Below are positions 1 to 9,245 of a DNA stretch of 64,000 nucleotides, one piece after another. The stretch comes from Erythrobacter oryzae (lineage in GTDB: Bacteria; Pseudomonadota; Alphaproteobacteria; Sphingomonadales; Sphingomonadaceae), in assembly GCF_030271515.1 (NCBI RefSeq), contig NZ_JASCXI010000001.1, forward strand, positions 911,921 to 975,920. Reading direction: 5' to 3'. The notes under the pieces are model-generated. The model worked only from the letters and a program-made list of their open reading frames with translations, did not search any database and had not been told where the DNA came from. Made by a program: the position numbers and the translations under genes. Numbering within the stretch: the first letter of the stretch is position 1; each line of letters opens with the position of its first letter.

Positions 1-206
1 AGCTGCGCGGCCACGGGGTCGACGAGAAGGCCCTAGCGCGGCTCCATGCCCCCATCGGGCTCTACGGCTTCGGCAAGGCCCCGCGCGAGGTGGCGCTGTC
101 GCTGGTGGCCGAGGTCGCGCAAGGGTTCCACGCGGCGACGGCGGCGGCGAGGTCTTCTGGGGTGTCGATGTCGAGCAGCACGCCCCTGTCGGCGGTTTCG
201 AGGTAG
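1..206 (+). CDS. XdhC/CoxI family protein, C-terminal part only
   Basis: The reading frame is open from the window edge and stops at 204-206. It encodes about 67 residues beginning LRGHGVDEKALARLHAPIGLYG, close to the C-terminal end of XdhC/CoxI proteins, which deliver and sulfurate the molybdenum cofactor for xanthine dehydrogenase-type enzymes. The next three genes on the opposite strand are a MocA-like cytidylyltransferase and the two subunits of a molybdenum hydroxylase, which supports the assignment. The family-like part ends near position 120. The remaining low-complexity tail overlaps the 3' end of the convergent MocA-like gene by about 145 bp. The start lies outside the window. Confidence 0.7.
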   Translation, partial: LRGHGVDEKALARLHAPIGLYGFGKAPREVALSLVAEVAQGFHAATAAARSSGVSMSSSTPLSAVSR

Positions 207-730
207 GCGACCGCCTCGGGCCGCGCCTTGAGCAGCGCGGTCGCTCCGGCATCGCCCTCCAGCTTCATGAGGTCGGCGAAGGCCGCGCGGGTGAAGGCAA
301 CCGGATGCCCCGGCTTGCCCTCGCAGCGGGGCCGAGCGGCATAGCCAGCCGCCTGCGCCGCTTCCACCAGCGCGCCGCAGAGCCCCACTGGCACGAGCGG
401 CATGTCGCCGAGGAAGACGCAGACGCCGCAAGTCCCGGACGATAGCCCGGCAATGCCGGTGCACAGCGTTGCAGCCATGCCCTCGGCCCACGCGGGAGCG
501 TGGACGATACGGCAGGCGAGCCCGTCCAGCGCGGCGCGTACCGGAGCGTCATCCGCTCCCGTAACGACAAGCACCTCGGCAAAGCCTGCGTCGCAAACCC
601 GCTCGGCCACCCGCCGGATCACCGGCGCGCCGCCGAGGTCGGCCAGTAGCTTGCCCCCCCGTTCTTTGACCCCGAAGCGCCGCCCCGCCCCTCCGGCGAG
701 GATCAGCGCCGACCAGCGGGAAACGCTCAA
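62..730 (-). CDS. MocA-like molybdenum cofactor nucleotidyltransferase
   Basis: A 222-residue protein of the MobA-like NTP transferase family. It starts SVSRWSALILAGGAGRRFG, the nucleotide-binding LAGGxxxRxG loop, followed by a Lys (GGK) and an FLGDMPLV metal-binding motif. MocA enzymes attach CMP (MobA enzymes GMP) to molybdopterin, here presumably for the hydroxylase encoded just upstream. No ATG is available. The TTG at 730 overlaps the TGA of the large-subunit gene (727-729), so translational coupling from a TTG start is likely. The recognisable domain ends at LLDIDTPEDLAAAVAA; the last 20 or so residues are read through the antisense of the XdhC-like tail and look unconserved. Confidence 0.85.
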   Translation of the reverse strand: MSVSRWSALILAGGAGRRFGVKERGGKLLADLGGAPVIRRVAERVCDAGFAEVLVVTGADDAPVRAALDGLACRIVHAPAWAEGMAATLCTGIAGLSSGTCGVCVFLGDMPLVPVGLCGALVEAAQAAGYAARPRCEGKPGHPVAFTRAAFADLMKLEGDAGATALLKARPEAVAYLETADRGVLLDIDTPEDLAAAVAAWNPCATSATSDSATSRGALPKP

Positions 731-2991
731 GCCTTGGCTTGCGTCAGGATCGGCAGGTTGCGGATGCGCTTGCCGGTAAGCGACGCCAGCGCATTCGCCA
801 GCGCCGGGGTCGCGGGCGGCAGGCCCGGTTCGCCGATCCCGCCGGTCTTCGCCCCGCTGTCGGCGAAGTGCACGTCGACCGCCGGGGGTGCGTCCGCCAG
901 CTTGAGGATCGGGTAGTCCGAGAAATTGCTCTCCACCACCGCGCCCTTGTCGAGCGTCACCGCCTCACCGATGCCGGACGAGAGCCCCATGATGAGGCCG
1001 CCCATGATCTGCGCCTCGGCATTGAGGGGGTTCACCGTCGTCCCGCAATCGACCACCGCGAAGGCGCGGACCACCTTGGGGCTGCCATCTTCCTTCAGCG
1101 TCGCCTCGACCACCTCGGCGACGATCGTGTCGAAGCTCTCGACGATGGCGATGCCCCGGCCCACGCCTTCGGGCAGCGGCGTGCCCCAGCCCGCGCGCTT
1201 GGCGACTTCATCGAGCACCTTCTGGTGCCGCGAGCCTTCAGCGAGGTGCTTGCGCCGGAACTGGTAGGGGTCCGCCCCCGCCGCCAGCGCCAGCTCGTCC
1301 ATGAAGCTTTCGGTGTAGAACCCGAGCTGGGTCGCGTTGACCGAGCGCCACGGTCCGTCGATCTGGTTCGACTGGTAGGCGAAATGCCGCCGCGATGTCG
1401 CGGGCAGATTGTAGATGAAGGGCACCTCGCCCTCCGCATTACCGCTCTGCGCGTAATCGATCCGCATTGCGGTGATCGCCCCGTCCTTCAATGAAGCCGA
1501 AAGCTTCGCCGAGGATTGCGGGCGGTAGGAGCCGTGGCGCACTTCCTCCTCGCGGCTCCACACCAGCTTGACCGGATAGGGCACCTGTTTGGCGATGATC
1601 GCGATCTGGTCGATGATCTCGACGATGTCGGGGAAGCGCCGGCCGAAGCCGCCGCCCATGATCATGGGGACGAATTCGACCTGGTCGACCTCGAGCCCCG
1701 CGGCCTTGGCCGCCTTGACGCGGGTGGAGAGCGGGTCCTGCAAGCCGCCCCAGATGGTGAGCTTGCCGTCCTTGAAATGGCCGGTGAGCGCGAAGGGCTC
1801 CATCATCGCGTGGTGGAGGAAGGGGACGCGGTATTCGGCCTCGACCAGCTTGGCGCCGGTGGCCTTGAAGGCGCCGTCGACATCGCCCTCGCCCGCTTCG
1901 TTGTCGGGCTTGCCGCCCGCCATCAGCTTCCCTTGCGCGGCATAGACCGCCGGGGTGTTGACCGCCGCATGGCCGCCGTCGGAGAACTTGGGCGAGAGGG
2001 CCTGCAAACCCTTGGTCGCGGGCCAGTAACCCTTGCCGATCACCACCACGGCGTCGGGCAGCTTGATCACCTTCTCGACGCCCTTGACGGCAAGCGCCGG
2101 GGCCTCGTCGACGCTTTCCAGCTTGCCGCCGCGCACGGGGGCCGCCGCAATGGTGGCGACGCGCATCTCGGGGAGCGTGAAGTCGATCCCGTAGACCGCC
2201 GAGCCATCGACCTTGGCGGGGATGTCGCGGCGCGGAACGCCGGTGCCGATCAGTTTCCACTGTTCGCGGGTCTTGAGCACCGGATCGCTGGCGAGCGACC
2301 GCTCAGCCGCGCCTGCGGCCAGCTCGCCATAGCGCAGCGACTTGCCGGACTTGGCGTGGGTGACCTTGCTGTCGGCGGTGGTCAGTTCGCTCTCGGGAAC
2401 GCCCAGCCGGTCGACCGCTTCGGCGATCAGCGCCGCGCGCACCGCCGCGCCGGTGCGGCGCATCGCGATCTCGCCGGTGAAGCGGATCGCGGAAGAGCCG
2501 CCGGTGATCATCAGCGGCATCGAGCGCGCCATCATCCCGATCACCGCATCGGGGATCAGCCCGGCAGCAAAGTCTCCCGCCATCGTCGGCAGGAAGCCCT
2601 TGGCGAGCGCGGCATTGGCGAAAGCGAGGTCGGCCGGGGCCTGCTCGATCCTGACCTTTTCCCAGTCCGCGTCCAGCTCGTCAGCCAGCATCTGGCCGAG
2701 CGCGGTGTGCGAGCCCTGCCCGAAGTCGATATGGGGCGAATAGACCGTGACCGTGTCGTCCTCGCCGATGGTCATGATGCTGCCGAAGGCGGGCTTGCCC
2801 TCGCCGCCGATCATGGCGTTGCCCTTGGCCTTGACGCTGCTGTCGGTCCACCACACGCCGAAGATGCCGCCGCCCACGACCAGCGCGGAGCCGGCGAGGA
2901 AGATGCGGCGCTTGATGCCCTTGCGCTTGGGCTTGGGCGCCGGAGCTGCGGTTTCGGGGAGGTCGATGTCGGGGGTCGGATTGTCGGCCAT
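727..2991 (-). CDS. molybdopterin-binding large subunit, isoquinoline 1-oxidoreductase (IorB) type
   Basis: A 754-residue molybdenum hydroxylase large subunit. The N-terminus KRRIFLAGSALVVGGG resembles a Tat signal or membrane anchor, as is common in the IorB subgroup of the xanthine oxidase family. The molybdopterin-binding core includes GGGFGRRFPD and, near the C-terminus, GIGEPGLPPATPALANAL. Enzymes of this type hydroxylate N-heterocycles or oxidise aldehydes; the substrate cannot be read from sequence. The ATG at 2991 overlaps the stop of the small-subunit gene (TGATG), which fixes the start; the longer frame upstream is not coding. The protein should pair with the [2Fe-2S] subunit encoded immediately upstream. 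Confidence 0.92.
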   Translation of the reverse strand: MADNPTPDIDLPETAAPAPKPKRKGIKRRIFLAGSALVVGGGIFGVWWTDSSVKAKGNAMIGGEGKPAFGSIMTIGEDDTVTVYSPHIDFGQGSHTALGQMLADELDADWEKVRIEQAPADLAFANAALAKGFLPTMAGDFAAGLIPDAVIGMMARSMPLMITGGSSAIRFTGEIAMRRTGAAVRAALIAEAVDRLGVPESELTTADSKVTHAKSGKSLRYGELAAGAAERSLASDPVLKTREQWKLIGTGVPRRDIPAKVDGSAVYGIDFTLPEMRVATIAAAPVRGGKLESVDEAPALAVKGVEKVIKLPDAVVVIGKGYWPATKGLQALSPKFSDGGHAAVNTPAVYAAQGKLMAGGKPDNEAGEGDVDGAFKATGAKLVEAEYRVPFLHHAMMEPFALTGHFKDGKLTIWGGLQDPLSTRVKAAKAAGLEVDQVEFVPMIMGGGFGRRFPDIVEIIDQIAIIAKQVPYPVKLVWSREEEVRHGSYRPQSSAKLSASLKDGAITAMRIDYAQSGNAEGEVPFIYNLPATSRRHFAYQSNQIDGPWRSVNATQLGFYTESFMDELALAAGADPYQFRRKHLAEGSRHQKVLDEVAKRAGWGTPLPEGVGRGIAIVESFDTIVAEVVEATLKEDGSPKVVRAFAVVDCGTTVNPLNAEAQIMGGLIMGLSSGIGEAVTLDKGAVVESNFSDYPILKLADAPPAVDVHFADSGAKTGGIGEPGLPPATPALANALASLTGKRIRNLPILTQAKA

Positions 2992-3473
2992 CACGCGGCT
3001 CCCTGTTCGGCCGCAGCGGCGGCACCGGTGGCAGCAAGGATCGCCTTGCGGATGCGCGGATAGGTGCCGCAGCGGCAGATATTGGTCATCGCCTCGTCGA
3101 TCTGCGCGTCGGTCGGCGTGCCGACCTGCTCGATCAGCGCCACGGCGGCCATGATCTGGCCCGACTGGCAGTAGCCGCATTGCGGCACCTGCGCGTCGAT
3201 CCACGCCTGCTGGGCCTTGTGGAGCACGCCATCGGCGCTCTTGAGCCCCTCGATGGTGGTCACGGATTTGCCGGCGACCTCGCTCACCGGCACGCTGCAC
3301 GAACGGGTGAGGTTGCCGTCGACATGCACCGAGCACGCCCCGCAGGCCGCGATGCCGCAGCCGAACTTGGTGCCGGTGAGGCCGAGATCGTCACGCAGCG
3401 CCCACAGCAGCGGCGTGTCGGCATCGGCCTCTACGCTCACGGGCTTGCCGTTTACAGAAAATGCGATTGCCAC
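2991..3473 (-). CDS. [2Fe-2S] small subunit of the molybdenum hydroxylase (IorA type)
   Basis: A 160-residue electron-transfer subunit with two [2Fe-2S] domains. The plant-ferredoxin-like domain has CGIAACGAC; the helical domain has CGYCQSGQ and [11 protein letters not shown]. It passes electrons from the molybdenum site of the following gene product. I chose the GTG at 3473 because GGGGAG lies 8 nt upstream and homologues usually begin MxIxFxVNG; the longer frame starting at 3548 adds unconserved residues. It is the first gene of a three-gene overlapping operon (small subunit, large subunit, MocA-like). Confidence 0.92.
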   Translation of the reverse strand: MAIAFSVNGKPVSVEADADTPLLWALRDDLGLTGTKFGCGIAACGACSVHVDGNLTRSCSVPVSEVAGKSVTTIEGLKSADGVLHKAQQAWIDAQVPQCGYCQSGQIMAAVALIEQVGTPTDAQIDEAMTNICRCGTYPRIRKAILAATGAAAAAEQGAA

Positions 3474-3637
3474 AGGCGGCACTCCCCATGTTTTGGATTT
3501 GGGTTGTGTATAGCAACGCGAAGCCCCCCTCGCCAAACGGAAAGACACGGGCGCAAGGCAGGCTCGGGCAAATGACGCAGACTTGCGATGCGCGGGCGCG
3601 CTTCGTAAGCGCTGGGGGACCGAGGAGAGGAAGTCCG

Positions 3638-4540
3638 ATGCCCCACACCATTCCCACCCCGCCCCGCATGCGCTCGTGGCTGTTCGCGCCCGGCGACAGC
3701 GAGAAGAAGATGGGGAAGGCCGAAGGCGGCAACGCGGATATCGTGTTGCTCGACCTCGAGGATTCGGTCGCGCCCGAGAACAAGCCCGCCGCGCGCCAGA
3801 TGGTCGCCGCGCAGATCGCGGCCTCGGTCAACAAGGCGCGGCTGTGGGTGCGGATCAATCCGGTCGCGGGGAACGAATGCATCGCCGATCTCGCCGCGAT
3901 CATGCCTGCGCGCCCCGGCGGGGTGTTTCTGCCCAAGGCCGAAGGGGCGGCGGACGTGACGCAGCTTCATCACTATCTGACCGCGCTCGAAGCCGCAAAC
4001 GGCATCCCCCTCGGCCGCACTCTCATCGCCGCTCTCGTCACCGAGACCGCCGCGGCGATGTTCCACACCGGCGACTATGCGGGCGATTACCCCGGCAAGG
4101 CGCGGCTGGTTGCGATGAGCTGGGGGGCGGAGGACCTCTCCTCGGCGCTCGGCGCGCGCGAGCAGCGGGGGCCGGACGGCGAGTATTCGCACACCTACGA
4201 GATGGCGCGCAGCCTGTGCCTAATCGGCGCGGCGGCGGCGGGGGTGGCGGCGATCGAGACGGTGCAACCCGAGTTCCGCGATCTCGAGGCGCTGGCGGCG
4301 CGCGCGCGGCGGGTGCGCGCGCAGGGTTTCGGCGGGATGCTCGCGATCCATCCCGCGCAGGTCGATCCGATCAACGCAGCCTTCACCCCCAGCGCAGAGG
4401 AACTCGCCCACGCCCGCGCTGTGGTGCAGGCCTTTGCCGACCACCCCGGCGCAGGCGTGGTGGCATTGGATGGCGCGATGCTCGACCGCCCGCATCTGGC
4501 GCTGGCGCAGCGCCTGCTCGCCGAGGCGGGCGTGCAGTAG
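3638..4540 (+). CDS. CitE-like CoA ester lyase (HpcH/HpaI family)
   Basis: A 300-residue TIM-barrel protein of the citrate lyase beta/malyl-CoA lyase group. Near the N-terminus is [18 protein letters not shown] with the conserved Arg, followed by [18 protein letters not shown] (metal and CoA site), LWVRINP, and GVFLPKAEG. Single-domain CitE-like proteins cleave or hydrolyse CoA thioesters such as malyl-CoA or citramalyl-CoA; the exact substrate is not clear. The ATG at 3638 follows GAGGAGAGG. The gene stands alone, divergent from the hydroxylase operon, so neither neighbour suggests a pathway. Confidence 0.87.
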   Translation: MPHTIPTPPRMRSWLFAPGDSEKKMGKAEGGNADIVLLDLEDSVAPENKPAARQMVAAQIAASVNKARLWVRINPVAGNECIADLAAIMPARPGGVFLPKAEGAADVTQLHHYLTALEAANGIPLGRTLIAALVTETAAAMFHTGDYAGDYPGKARLVAMSWGAEDLSSALGAREQRGPDGEYSHTYEMARSLCLIGAAAAGVAAIETVQPEFRDLEALAARARRVRAQGFGGMLAIHPAQVDPINAAFTPSAEELAHARAVVQAFADHPGAGVVALDGAMLDRPHLALAQRLLAEAGVQ

Positions 4541-4611
4541 GTTAAATCATTTTCCTACTCTAACCTATTTGGTTATTTGGTTGCGCGACTCACTCGAAAG
4601 GAGCGCGCGCC

Positions 4612-5025
4612 ATGGCCCTACTCGACGTCCTCATCGGACCCATCGCCTCGATCATCGACAAGATCATCCCGGATAAGGAGGCGCAGGCCAAGGCCAAGCT
4701 CGAACTGATCGCGTTGCAGGGCACGCAGGAAATGCAGATGCTCGAAACACAGCTCAAGGCGATCGTCGCCGAGGCCAATTCGAGCGATCCGTGGACCAGC
4801 CGCGCCCGGCCGAGCTTTCTCTACGTGATGTATGTGCTGCTGCTCGCATCGCTGCCGATGGGGGTTCTTTCGGCTTTCAATCCCGCCGCCGCGCACGAGA
4901 TCGCGGCGGGGATGAACGCCTATCTCGCGGGGCTGCCCGAGCCGCTCTACGCCCTCTTCGGCACTGGCTACCTCGGCTACACCGCCGCGCGCCAGTGGGG
5001 GAAGGTCAAGGGCGTGGACAAGTAG
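4612..5025 (+). CDS. GTA-type three-TM holin family protein
   Basis: A 137-residue membrane protein matching the holin family linked to gene transfer agents in alphaproteobacteria. An N-terminal amphipathic part (DVLIGPIASIIDKIIPD) is followed by a charged helix with many Gln/Glu, SDPWTSRARPSFLY, a hydrophobic helix (VMYVLLLASLPMGVL) and a C-terminal ALFGTGYLGYTAARQWGK. Such holins permeabilise the inner membrane for release of GTA particles. AAAGGAG lies ahead of the ATG. No capsid, portal or endolysin genes are nearby, so it is either an orphan or encoded apart from the main cluster. Confidence 0.75.
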   Translation: MALLDVLIGPIASIIDKIIPDKEAQAKAKLELIALQGTQEMQMLETQLKAIVAEANSSDPWTSRARPSFLYVMYVLLLASLPMGVLSAFNPAAAHEIAAGMNAYLAGLPEPLYALFGTGYLGYTAARQWGKVKGVDK

Positions 5026-5033
5026 GCGCGGGC

Positions 5034-5564
5034 TCAATCGAACAGCGCGTGGCCGCCGAAATGGGCGATTGCCGCCATTGCATCGTCGAAGCGCCCGTCG
5101 GTGCCGACCAGATTGATCGCGATGTCGCCGCCGGTCAGCATCCGGTTGGCGCGCGAGAGCTTCGCGGCGATCCCGCGGCCGGGGTATGCCTCGGGCCGGC
5201 GCAGGTGGAGGATGATGTTCTTCTGGCTCTGGTAGGACCAGACCGACACGCGCCGGATTTCGGACCAGGGGATGGTGGCATCCGACCATTGCGCCACCTT
5301 GATGCCCGCCCTGCCGATCTCGACCTGTGCCGCATCGTCGAAGAAGCGCCTGGCGATGACCAGCAGGCACATCCCGAAGAAGATCACGCAGAGCCAGCCC
5401 ACATAGGGCACAAGCTCAGGCGAAATGCGGCGCGACCCGCTGCTCGGGTCTGGCCCCTCGCCGAGAACGCCCGCCATCCACAGCCCCCCCACAACGAAGC
5501 CGAGTGCGGCCAGCAGCAGCAAGCCCATGCGCCAGCGTGAATGGTGTGCGCGGAATTCTTTCAT
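5034..5564 (-). CDS. two-TM protein of unknown function, STM3941-like
   Basis: A 176-residue protein with two N-terminal hydrophobic segments (MGLLLLAALGFVVGGLWMAGVL and YVGWLCVIFFGMCLLVIA) and a basic cytoplasmic domain rich in beta-type sequence (IKVAQWSDATIPWSEIRRVSVWSY). This layout, with PWSEI after the second helix, resembles the PH-like membrane proteins known as the STM3941 family, whose role is not established. The ATG at 5564 is chosen over 5600 because the extra residues look unconserved; neither start has a strong ribosome binding site. It ends 9 bp after the convergent holin gene. Confidence 0.7.
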   Translation of the reverse strand: MKEFRAHHSRWRMGLLLLAALGFVVGGLWMAGVLGEGPDPSSGSRRISPELVPYVGWLCVIFFGMCLLVIARRFFDDAAQVEIGRAGIKVAQWSDATIPWSEIRRVSVWSYQSQKNIILHLRRPEAYPGRGIAAKLSRANRMLTGGDIAINLVGTDGRFDDAMAAIAHFGGHALFD

Positions 5565-5658
5565 GGCTGCTTTGCCTAACCACATCTGCGGTGCAGGCAA
5601 GATGCGACCACGCGCGCACGCCCTTCCCCGCCCCGCCCCTTCCCGCTAAGCGACCGCC

Positions 5659-6099
5659 ATGAGCAACCTCGTCTACGTCCTCAACGGCCCCAACCTCAAT
5701 CTCCTCGGCACGCGCGAGCCGGAAATCTACGGCACCACCACGCTCGATGACATCGCCGGGATGCTCGAAGACCGCGCGCGCGAGCTCGGGCTCGAAATCG
5801 AGATGCGGCAGACCAACCACGAAGGGATGCTGGTCGACTGGCTGCACGAGGCGCAGGCGGAAGGCGCGCGGGCCGTGTTGCTCAATGCGGCGGCCTATAC
5901 CCACACCTCGGTGGCGCTGCTCGATGCGATCAAGGCGATCCGCACGCCGGTGATCGAGGTGCACCTCTCCGATCCCAAGACCCGCGAGGCCTTCCGCCAC
6001 CTCTCCTATGTCGGGATGGCTGCGGCCAAGACCGTCGAGGGGCACGGCGCGCGCTCCTACCTCATCGCGCTCGAAGCCGTAGCGGCAGGGGAGGTCTGA
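5659..6099 (+). CDS. aroQ: 3-dehydroquinate dehydratase, type II
   Basis: A 146-residue type II dehydroquinase, third enzyme of the shikimate pathway. It opens VYVLNGPNLNLLGTREPEIYG, giving the catalytic Arg19 and Tyr24. Substrate-binding Asn76 (LLNAAAYTHTS), His82, Glu100-Val-His102 (VIEVHLS) and Arg109 are all present. The enzyme acts as a cytoplasmic dodecamer. The C-terminal segment (YVGMAAAKTVEGHGARSYLIAL) lacks the common ICGFG sequence but keeps the fold pattern. It begins the aroQ-accB-accC set typical of alphaproteobacteria, with about 105 bp before accB. Confidence 0.95.
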   Translation: MSNLVYVLNGPNLNLLGTREPEIYGTTTLDDIAGMLEDRARELGLEIEMRQTNHEGMLVDWLHEAQAEGARAVLLNAAAYTHTSVALLDAIKAIRTPVIEVHLSDPKTREAFRHLSYVGMAAAKTVEGHGARSYLIALEAVAAGEV

Positions 6100-6205
6100 A
6101 ATCGTCACGCCACTTTCACATTTTGCACCTCTGCCACTTGCCTGCCGCAATTGGCGGCAATAGACGCGCGGACTTTACGGTCGCACCACAAGGCAAGGGG
6201 CACAC

Positions 6206-6724
6206 ATGGCAAACGACGCTGGCCAAACCGGCAAGGCAAACGGGCGCAAGTCGGGGATGAACATCGACACGGCGCTGGTGCGCGAGCTGGCCGAGCTGCT
6301 GAACGAGACCGGCCTGACCGAGATCGAGGTCGAGGATGACGACCGCAAGATCCGCGTCTCGCGCGGCGCTGTCGCTGCTGCCGCCCCGGTCTATGCCGCT
6401 GCCCCTGCCGCGCCTGCTGCTGCCCCCGCGCCTGCCGCCGCCGCGCCCGCGCCTGCCGCAGCGCCCGCTGCCGAGGCCGGCCCCGATCTCAAGAACGCGG
6501 TGAAGTCGCCGATGGTCGGCACGGCCTATCTGACCCCCGAACCCGGCGCCGCCCCGTTCATCGCGGTCGGCAAGGCCGTGAAGGAAGGCGACACGCTGCT
6601 GATCGTCGAGGCGATGAAGGTCATGAACCCGATCACCGCGCCCCGCTCCGGCACCGTCACCGCGATCCTGATCGAAACCGCCCAGCCGGTCGAATTCGAC
6701 CAGCCTCTGGTGGTGATCTCCTAA
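6206..6724 (+). CDS. accB: acetyl-CoA carboxylase biotin carboxyl carrier protein
   Basis: A 172-residue BCCP. An N-terminal helical region ([20 protein letters not shown]) is followed by a long Ala/Pro-rich hinge at residues 55-90 and a C-terminal biotinyl domain with the motif EAMKVMN; Lys138 is the biotinylation site. It carries carboxybiotin from AccC to the carboxyltransferase in the first step of fatty acid synthesis. The ATG at 6206 follows AAGGGG. A second in-frame Met at residue 18, where many homologues start, cannot be excluded. accC begins 4 nt after its stop. Confidence 0.95.
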   Translation: MANDAGQTGKANGRKSGMNIDTALVRELAELLNETGLTEIEVEDDDRKIRVSRGAVAAAAPVYAAAPAAPAAAPAPAAAAPAPAAAPAAEAGPDLKNAVKSPMVGTAYLTPEPGAAPFIAVGKAVKEGDTLLIVEAMKVMNPITAPRSGTVTAILIETAQPVEFDQPLVVIS

Positions 6725-6728
6725 GACA

Positions 6729-8078
6729 ATGGGCATCAAACGCATCCTGATCGCCAACCGCGGCGAGATCGCTTTGCGCATCCACCGCGCGGCGCATGAA
6801 ATGGGGATCGAGACGGTCGCGGTGCACTCCACTGCCGATGCCGACGCGATGCATGTGCGCCTTGCCGACCACGCGGTCTGCATCGGCCCGCCGCCCGCGA
6901 CCGACTCCTATCTCAACATCGCCAACATCATCTCGGCCGCCGAAATCGCCCAGTGCGACGCGATCCACCCCGGCTACGGCTTCCTGTCGGAGAACGCCAA
7001 GTTCGCCGACATCGTCGAAGCGCATGACATCATCTGGATCGGCCCCAAGCCCGAACATATCCGCACGATGGGCGACAAGATCGAGGCCAAGCGCACCGCG
7101 GGCGCCCTCGGCCTGCCGTTGGTGCCGGGTTCGGACGGCGCGGTGTCCGACATCACCGAGGCCAAGGCGATTGCCGAGGCGGCGGGCTATCCCGTCATCA
7201 TCAAGGCCGCATCCGGCGGCGGCGGGCGCGGGATGAAGGTGTGCAACAGCCCCGACCAGCTCGAAACGCTGATCCAGCAGGCCGGCTCCGAGGCCAAGGC
7301 CGCCTTTGGCGATGCCACGGTCTACATCGAGAAGTATCTCGGCAACCCGCGCCACATCGAGTTCCAGGTGTTCGGCGACGGCAACGGCAATGCGATCCAT
7401 TTGGGCGAGCGCGACTGCTCCTTGCAGCGCCGCCACCAGAAGGTGCTCGAAGAGGCCCCCTCCCCCGTCATCAGCCACGAAGAGCGCATGCGCATGGGCG
7501 AGGTCTGCGCCAAGGCGATGCGCGACATGGGCTATCGCGGCGCAGGCACGATTGAATTCCTGTGGGAAAACGGCGAGTTCTACTTCATCGAGATGAACAC
7601 CCGCCTCCAGGTCGAACACCCGGTGACCGAAGCGATTACCGGCGTCGACCTCGTTCGCGAACAAATCCGCATCGCCGAAGGCCGGCCTTTGTCCGTCACG
7701 CAGGAGGACATCGAGTTCAAGGGCCACGCGATCGAGTGCCGGATCAACGCCGAAGACCCGTTCAACTTTGCTCCCTCGCCGGGCCTCGTGAGCTATTTCC
7801 ACGCGGCAGGCGGCATGCATGTGCGCGTCGATAGCGGGCTCTACGCGGGCTACCGCATCCCGCCCTATTACGACAGCATGATCGCCAAGCTGATCGTCTA
7901 CGGCCGCACCCGCGAGGGCTGCATCATGCGCCTCCGGCGCGCGCTCGAGGAAATGGTGGTCGAGGGGGTCAAGACCAACATCCCGCTCCACCAGGAACTG
8001 CTGCGCCAGACCGACGTGCTGAACGGCGACTACTCGATCAAGTGGCTGGAAAACTGGCTGGAGGAGCGCGAGGTCTGA
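6729..8078 (+). CDS. accC: acetyl-CoA carboxylase biotin carboxylase subunit
   Basis: A 449-residue ATP-grasp enzyme that carboxylates biotin on AccB using ATP and bicarbonate. It starts [20 protein letters not shown], has the glycine-rich ATP loop [31 protein letters not shown], and the metal/catalytic segment [16 protein letters not shown] with [13 protein letters not shown]. Length and motifs are normal for the family. It is coupled to accB by a 4-nt gap and ends 6 bp from the convergent TetR gene. Confidence 0.97.
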   Translation: MGIKRILIANRGEIALRIHRAAHEMGIETVAVHSTADADAMHVRLADHAVCIGPPPATDSYLNIANIISAAEIAQCDAIHPGYGFLSENAKFADIVEAHDIIWIGPKPEHIRTMGDKIEAKRTAGALGLPLVPGSDGAVSDITEAKAIAEAAGYPVIIKAASGGGGRGMKVCNSPDQLETLIQQAGSEAKAAFGDATVYIEKYLGNPRHIEFQVFGDGNGNAIHLGERDCSLQRRHQKVLEEAPSPVISHEERMRMGEVCAKAMRDMGYRGAGTIEFLWENGEFYFIEMNTRLQVEHPVTEAITGVDLVREQIRIAEGRPLSVTQEDIEFKGHAIECRINAEDPFNFAPSPGLVSYFHAAGGMHVRVDSGLYAGYRIPPYYDSMIAKLIVYGRTREGCIMRLRRALEEMVVEGVKTNIPLHQELLRQTDVLNGDYSIKWLENWLEEREV

Positions 8079-8084
8079 CGCGGG

Positions 8085-8675
8085 TCAGGCCCTGCCTTCC
8101 ATCCCCTTCAGCACCCCGAGTATCAGCCTTTCCACATCGGGCAGCGGCTGGCCGCGCTCGCGCAGGCTCGCTACCGCCAGTTCGGTCATCAGCGCATTGA
8201 CCAGCCGCGCGGCGAGCGGCTGGTCGATCGCGCCGATCTCGCCCGCCTCGGCCGCGCGCGCGAGTTGGCGCTCGAACAGGGCGAGGCTGTTGGCGTTCTC
8301 GATCCGCTGGGCTTCCTCCACCCCGAGCGCAGCGGGGCCGATGCGCAGGAGGATCGCGGCCACATCGGGCGCACGGATTTCCTCGAGCCAGGCGGCGCAC
8401 ATCCAGGTCAGCTGGGCGAGCGGCGAGACCGCCCCCGCTTGCTCCGCGCGGGCCAGCGCGCGGGCAATCGCGCCCTTGGATTCCGCCTTGTAGATCGCCG
8501 CGATCAGCTCGGTCTTGCTGGCGAAGTGGTGATAGAGCGCGCCTTTGCTAAGCCCGGTGCGCGCCAGCACCGCGGCCATCGTGGTCGCCTCCACCCCCTC
8601 GGCCAGCAGCAGCGCGCGGCACGCCGCCAGCAGCGCCTCGCGCGTGGCATCGGATCTCTGCTGCTGGGTCGGCAT
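8085..8675 (-). CDS. TetR/AcrR family transcriptional regulator
   Basis: A 196-residue regulator. Residues 10-60 form a TetR DNA-binding domain: TREALLAACRALLLAEGVEATTMAAVLARTGLSKGALYHHFASKTEL, with the usual helix-turn-helix ending in YHHF. The C-terminal helical domain would bind an unidentified ligand. A perfect 6-5-6 inverted repeat lies 39 bp upstream of its start and just ahead of the divergent SnoaL-like gene, so it probably represses both itself and that gene. Confidence 0.93.
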   Translation of the reverse strand: MPTQQQRSDATREALLAACRALLLAEGVEATTMAAVLARTGLSKGALYHHFASKTELIAAIYKAESKGAIARALARAEQAGAVSPLAQLTWMCAAWLEEIRAPDVAAILLRIGPAALGVEEAQRIENANSLALFERQLARAAEAGEIGAIDQPLAARLVNALMTELAVASLRERGQPLPDVERLILGVLKGMEGRA

Positions 8676-8713
8676 GATCGCCCCTTTACTCTCTTGGCGG
8701 CTTCACGCAAAAC

Positions 8714-8730
8714 AAACCGCTGGTCGGTTT
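8714..8730. promoter_or_regulatory. probable TetR operator
   Basis: AAACCG-CTGGT-CGGTTT is a perfect 6-bp inverted repeat with a 5-bp spacer, a size typical for TetR operators. It sits between the TetR gene and the divergent SnoaL-like gene and ends 12 bp before the chosen start of the latter, so binding would block initiation of both. Confidence 0.65.
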
Positions 8731-8742
8731 ATGGAGTCGAAG

Positions 8743-9108
8743 ATGCCCGCTTACGAAACGAACCTCAAGACGATGCTCGAAATCTGGAACACCCCCGATC
8801 CCGAGCAGCGCCGCGAAATGGCCGAGGCGTCAATGGAGCACAACGTCCACTTCGTCGATCCGCGCCACAACATCATCGGGCGCGCGCCTTTCCTCGCAAT
8901 GGTCGAGGAAACCCGCGCCGCCTTCCCCGCCGCCGTCTATCGCCATGCCAGCCGGATCGAGGTGCAGAACAATTTCTGCCGCCATCACTGGGCGATCGAC
9001 ATGGAGGGCAAGACCGTGATGGAGGGCTTCGACGTCACCGAGGTCAATGATGCGGGCAAAGTGGTGAAGGTGATCGGCTTCTTCGGGCGGCTGGATCCGG
9101 GCGATTGA
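8743..9108 (+). CDS. SnoaL/NTF2-like family protein
   Basis: A protein of about 121 residues with the NTF2-like cone fold pattern: an N-terminal helix with LKTMLEIWNTPDPEQRREMAEASMEHNVHFVDPRHNIIGRAPFLAMV, then beta strands ending DVTEVNDAGKVVKVIGFFG. Members include small isomerases and polyketide cyclases; no specific activity can be assigned. An ATG at 8731 abuts the operator repeat. I prefer the ATG at 8743, which has GGAG 6 nt upstream. It is the likely target of the divergent TetR regulator. Confidence 0.8.
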   Translation: MPAYETNLKTMLEIWNTPDPEQRREMAEASMEHNVHFVDPRHNIIGRAPFLAMVEETRAAFPAAVYRHASRIEVQNNFCRHHWAIDMEGKTVMEGFDVTEVNDAGKVVKVIGFFGRLDPGD

Positions 9109-9245
9109 CGCGCGCGCCTGTGGCATTCATGCTGCACCGCAACACAAGTTGCACTCCGCCACGTTGATTTGCCGCGCAATTGTCGCCCGCACCCGCTAAC
9201 AGGGCCTCGGGATTGCGCTGGACGACGTGTGCCAAGGAGTGCCGA

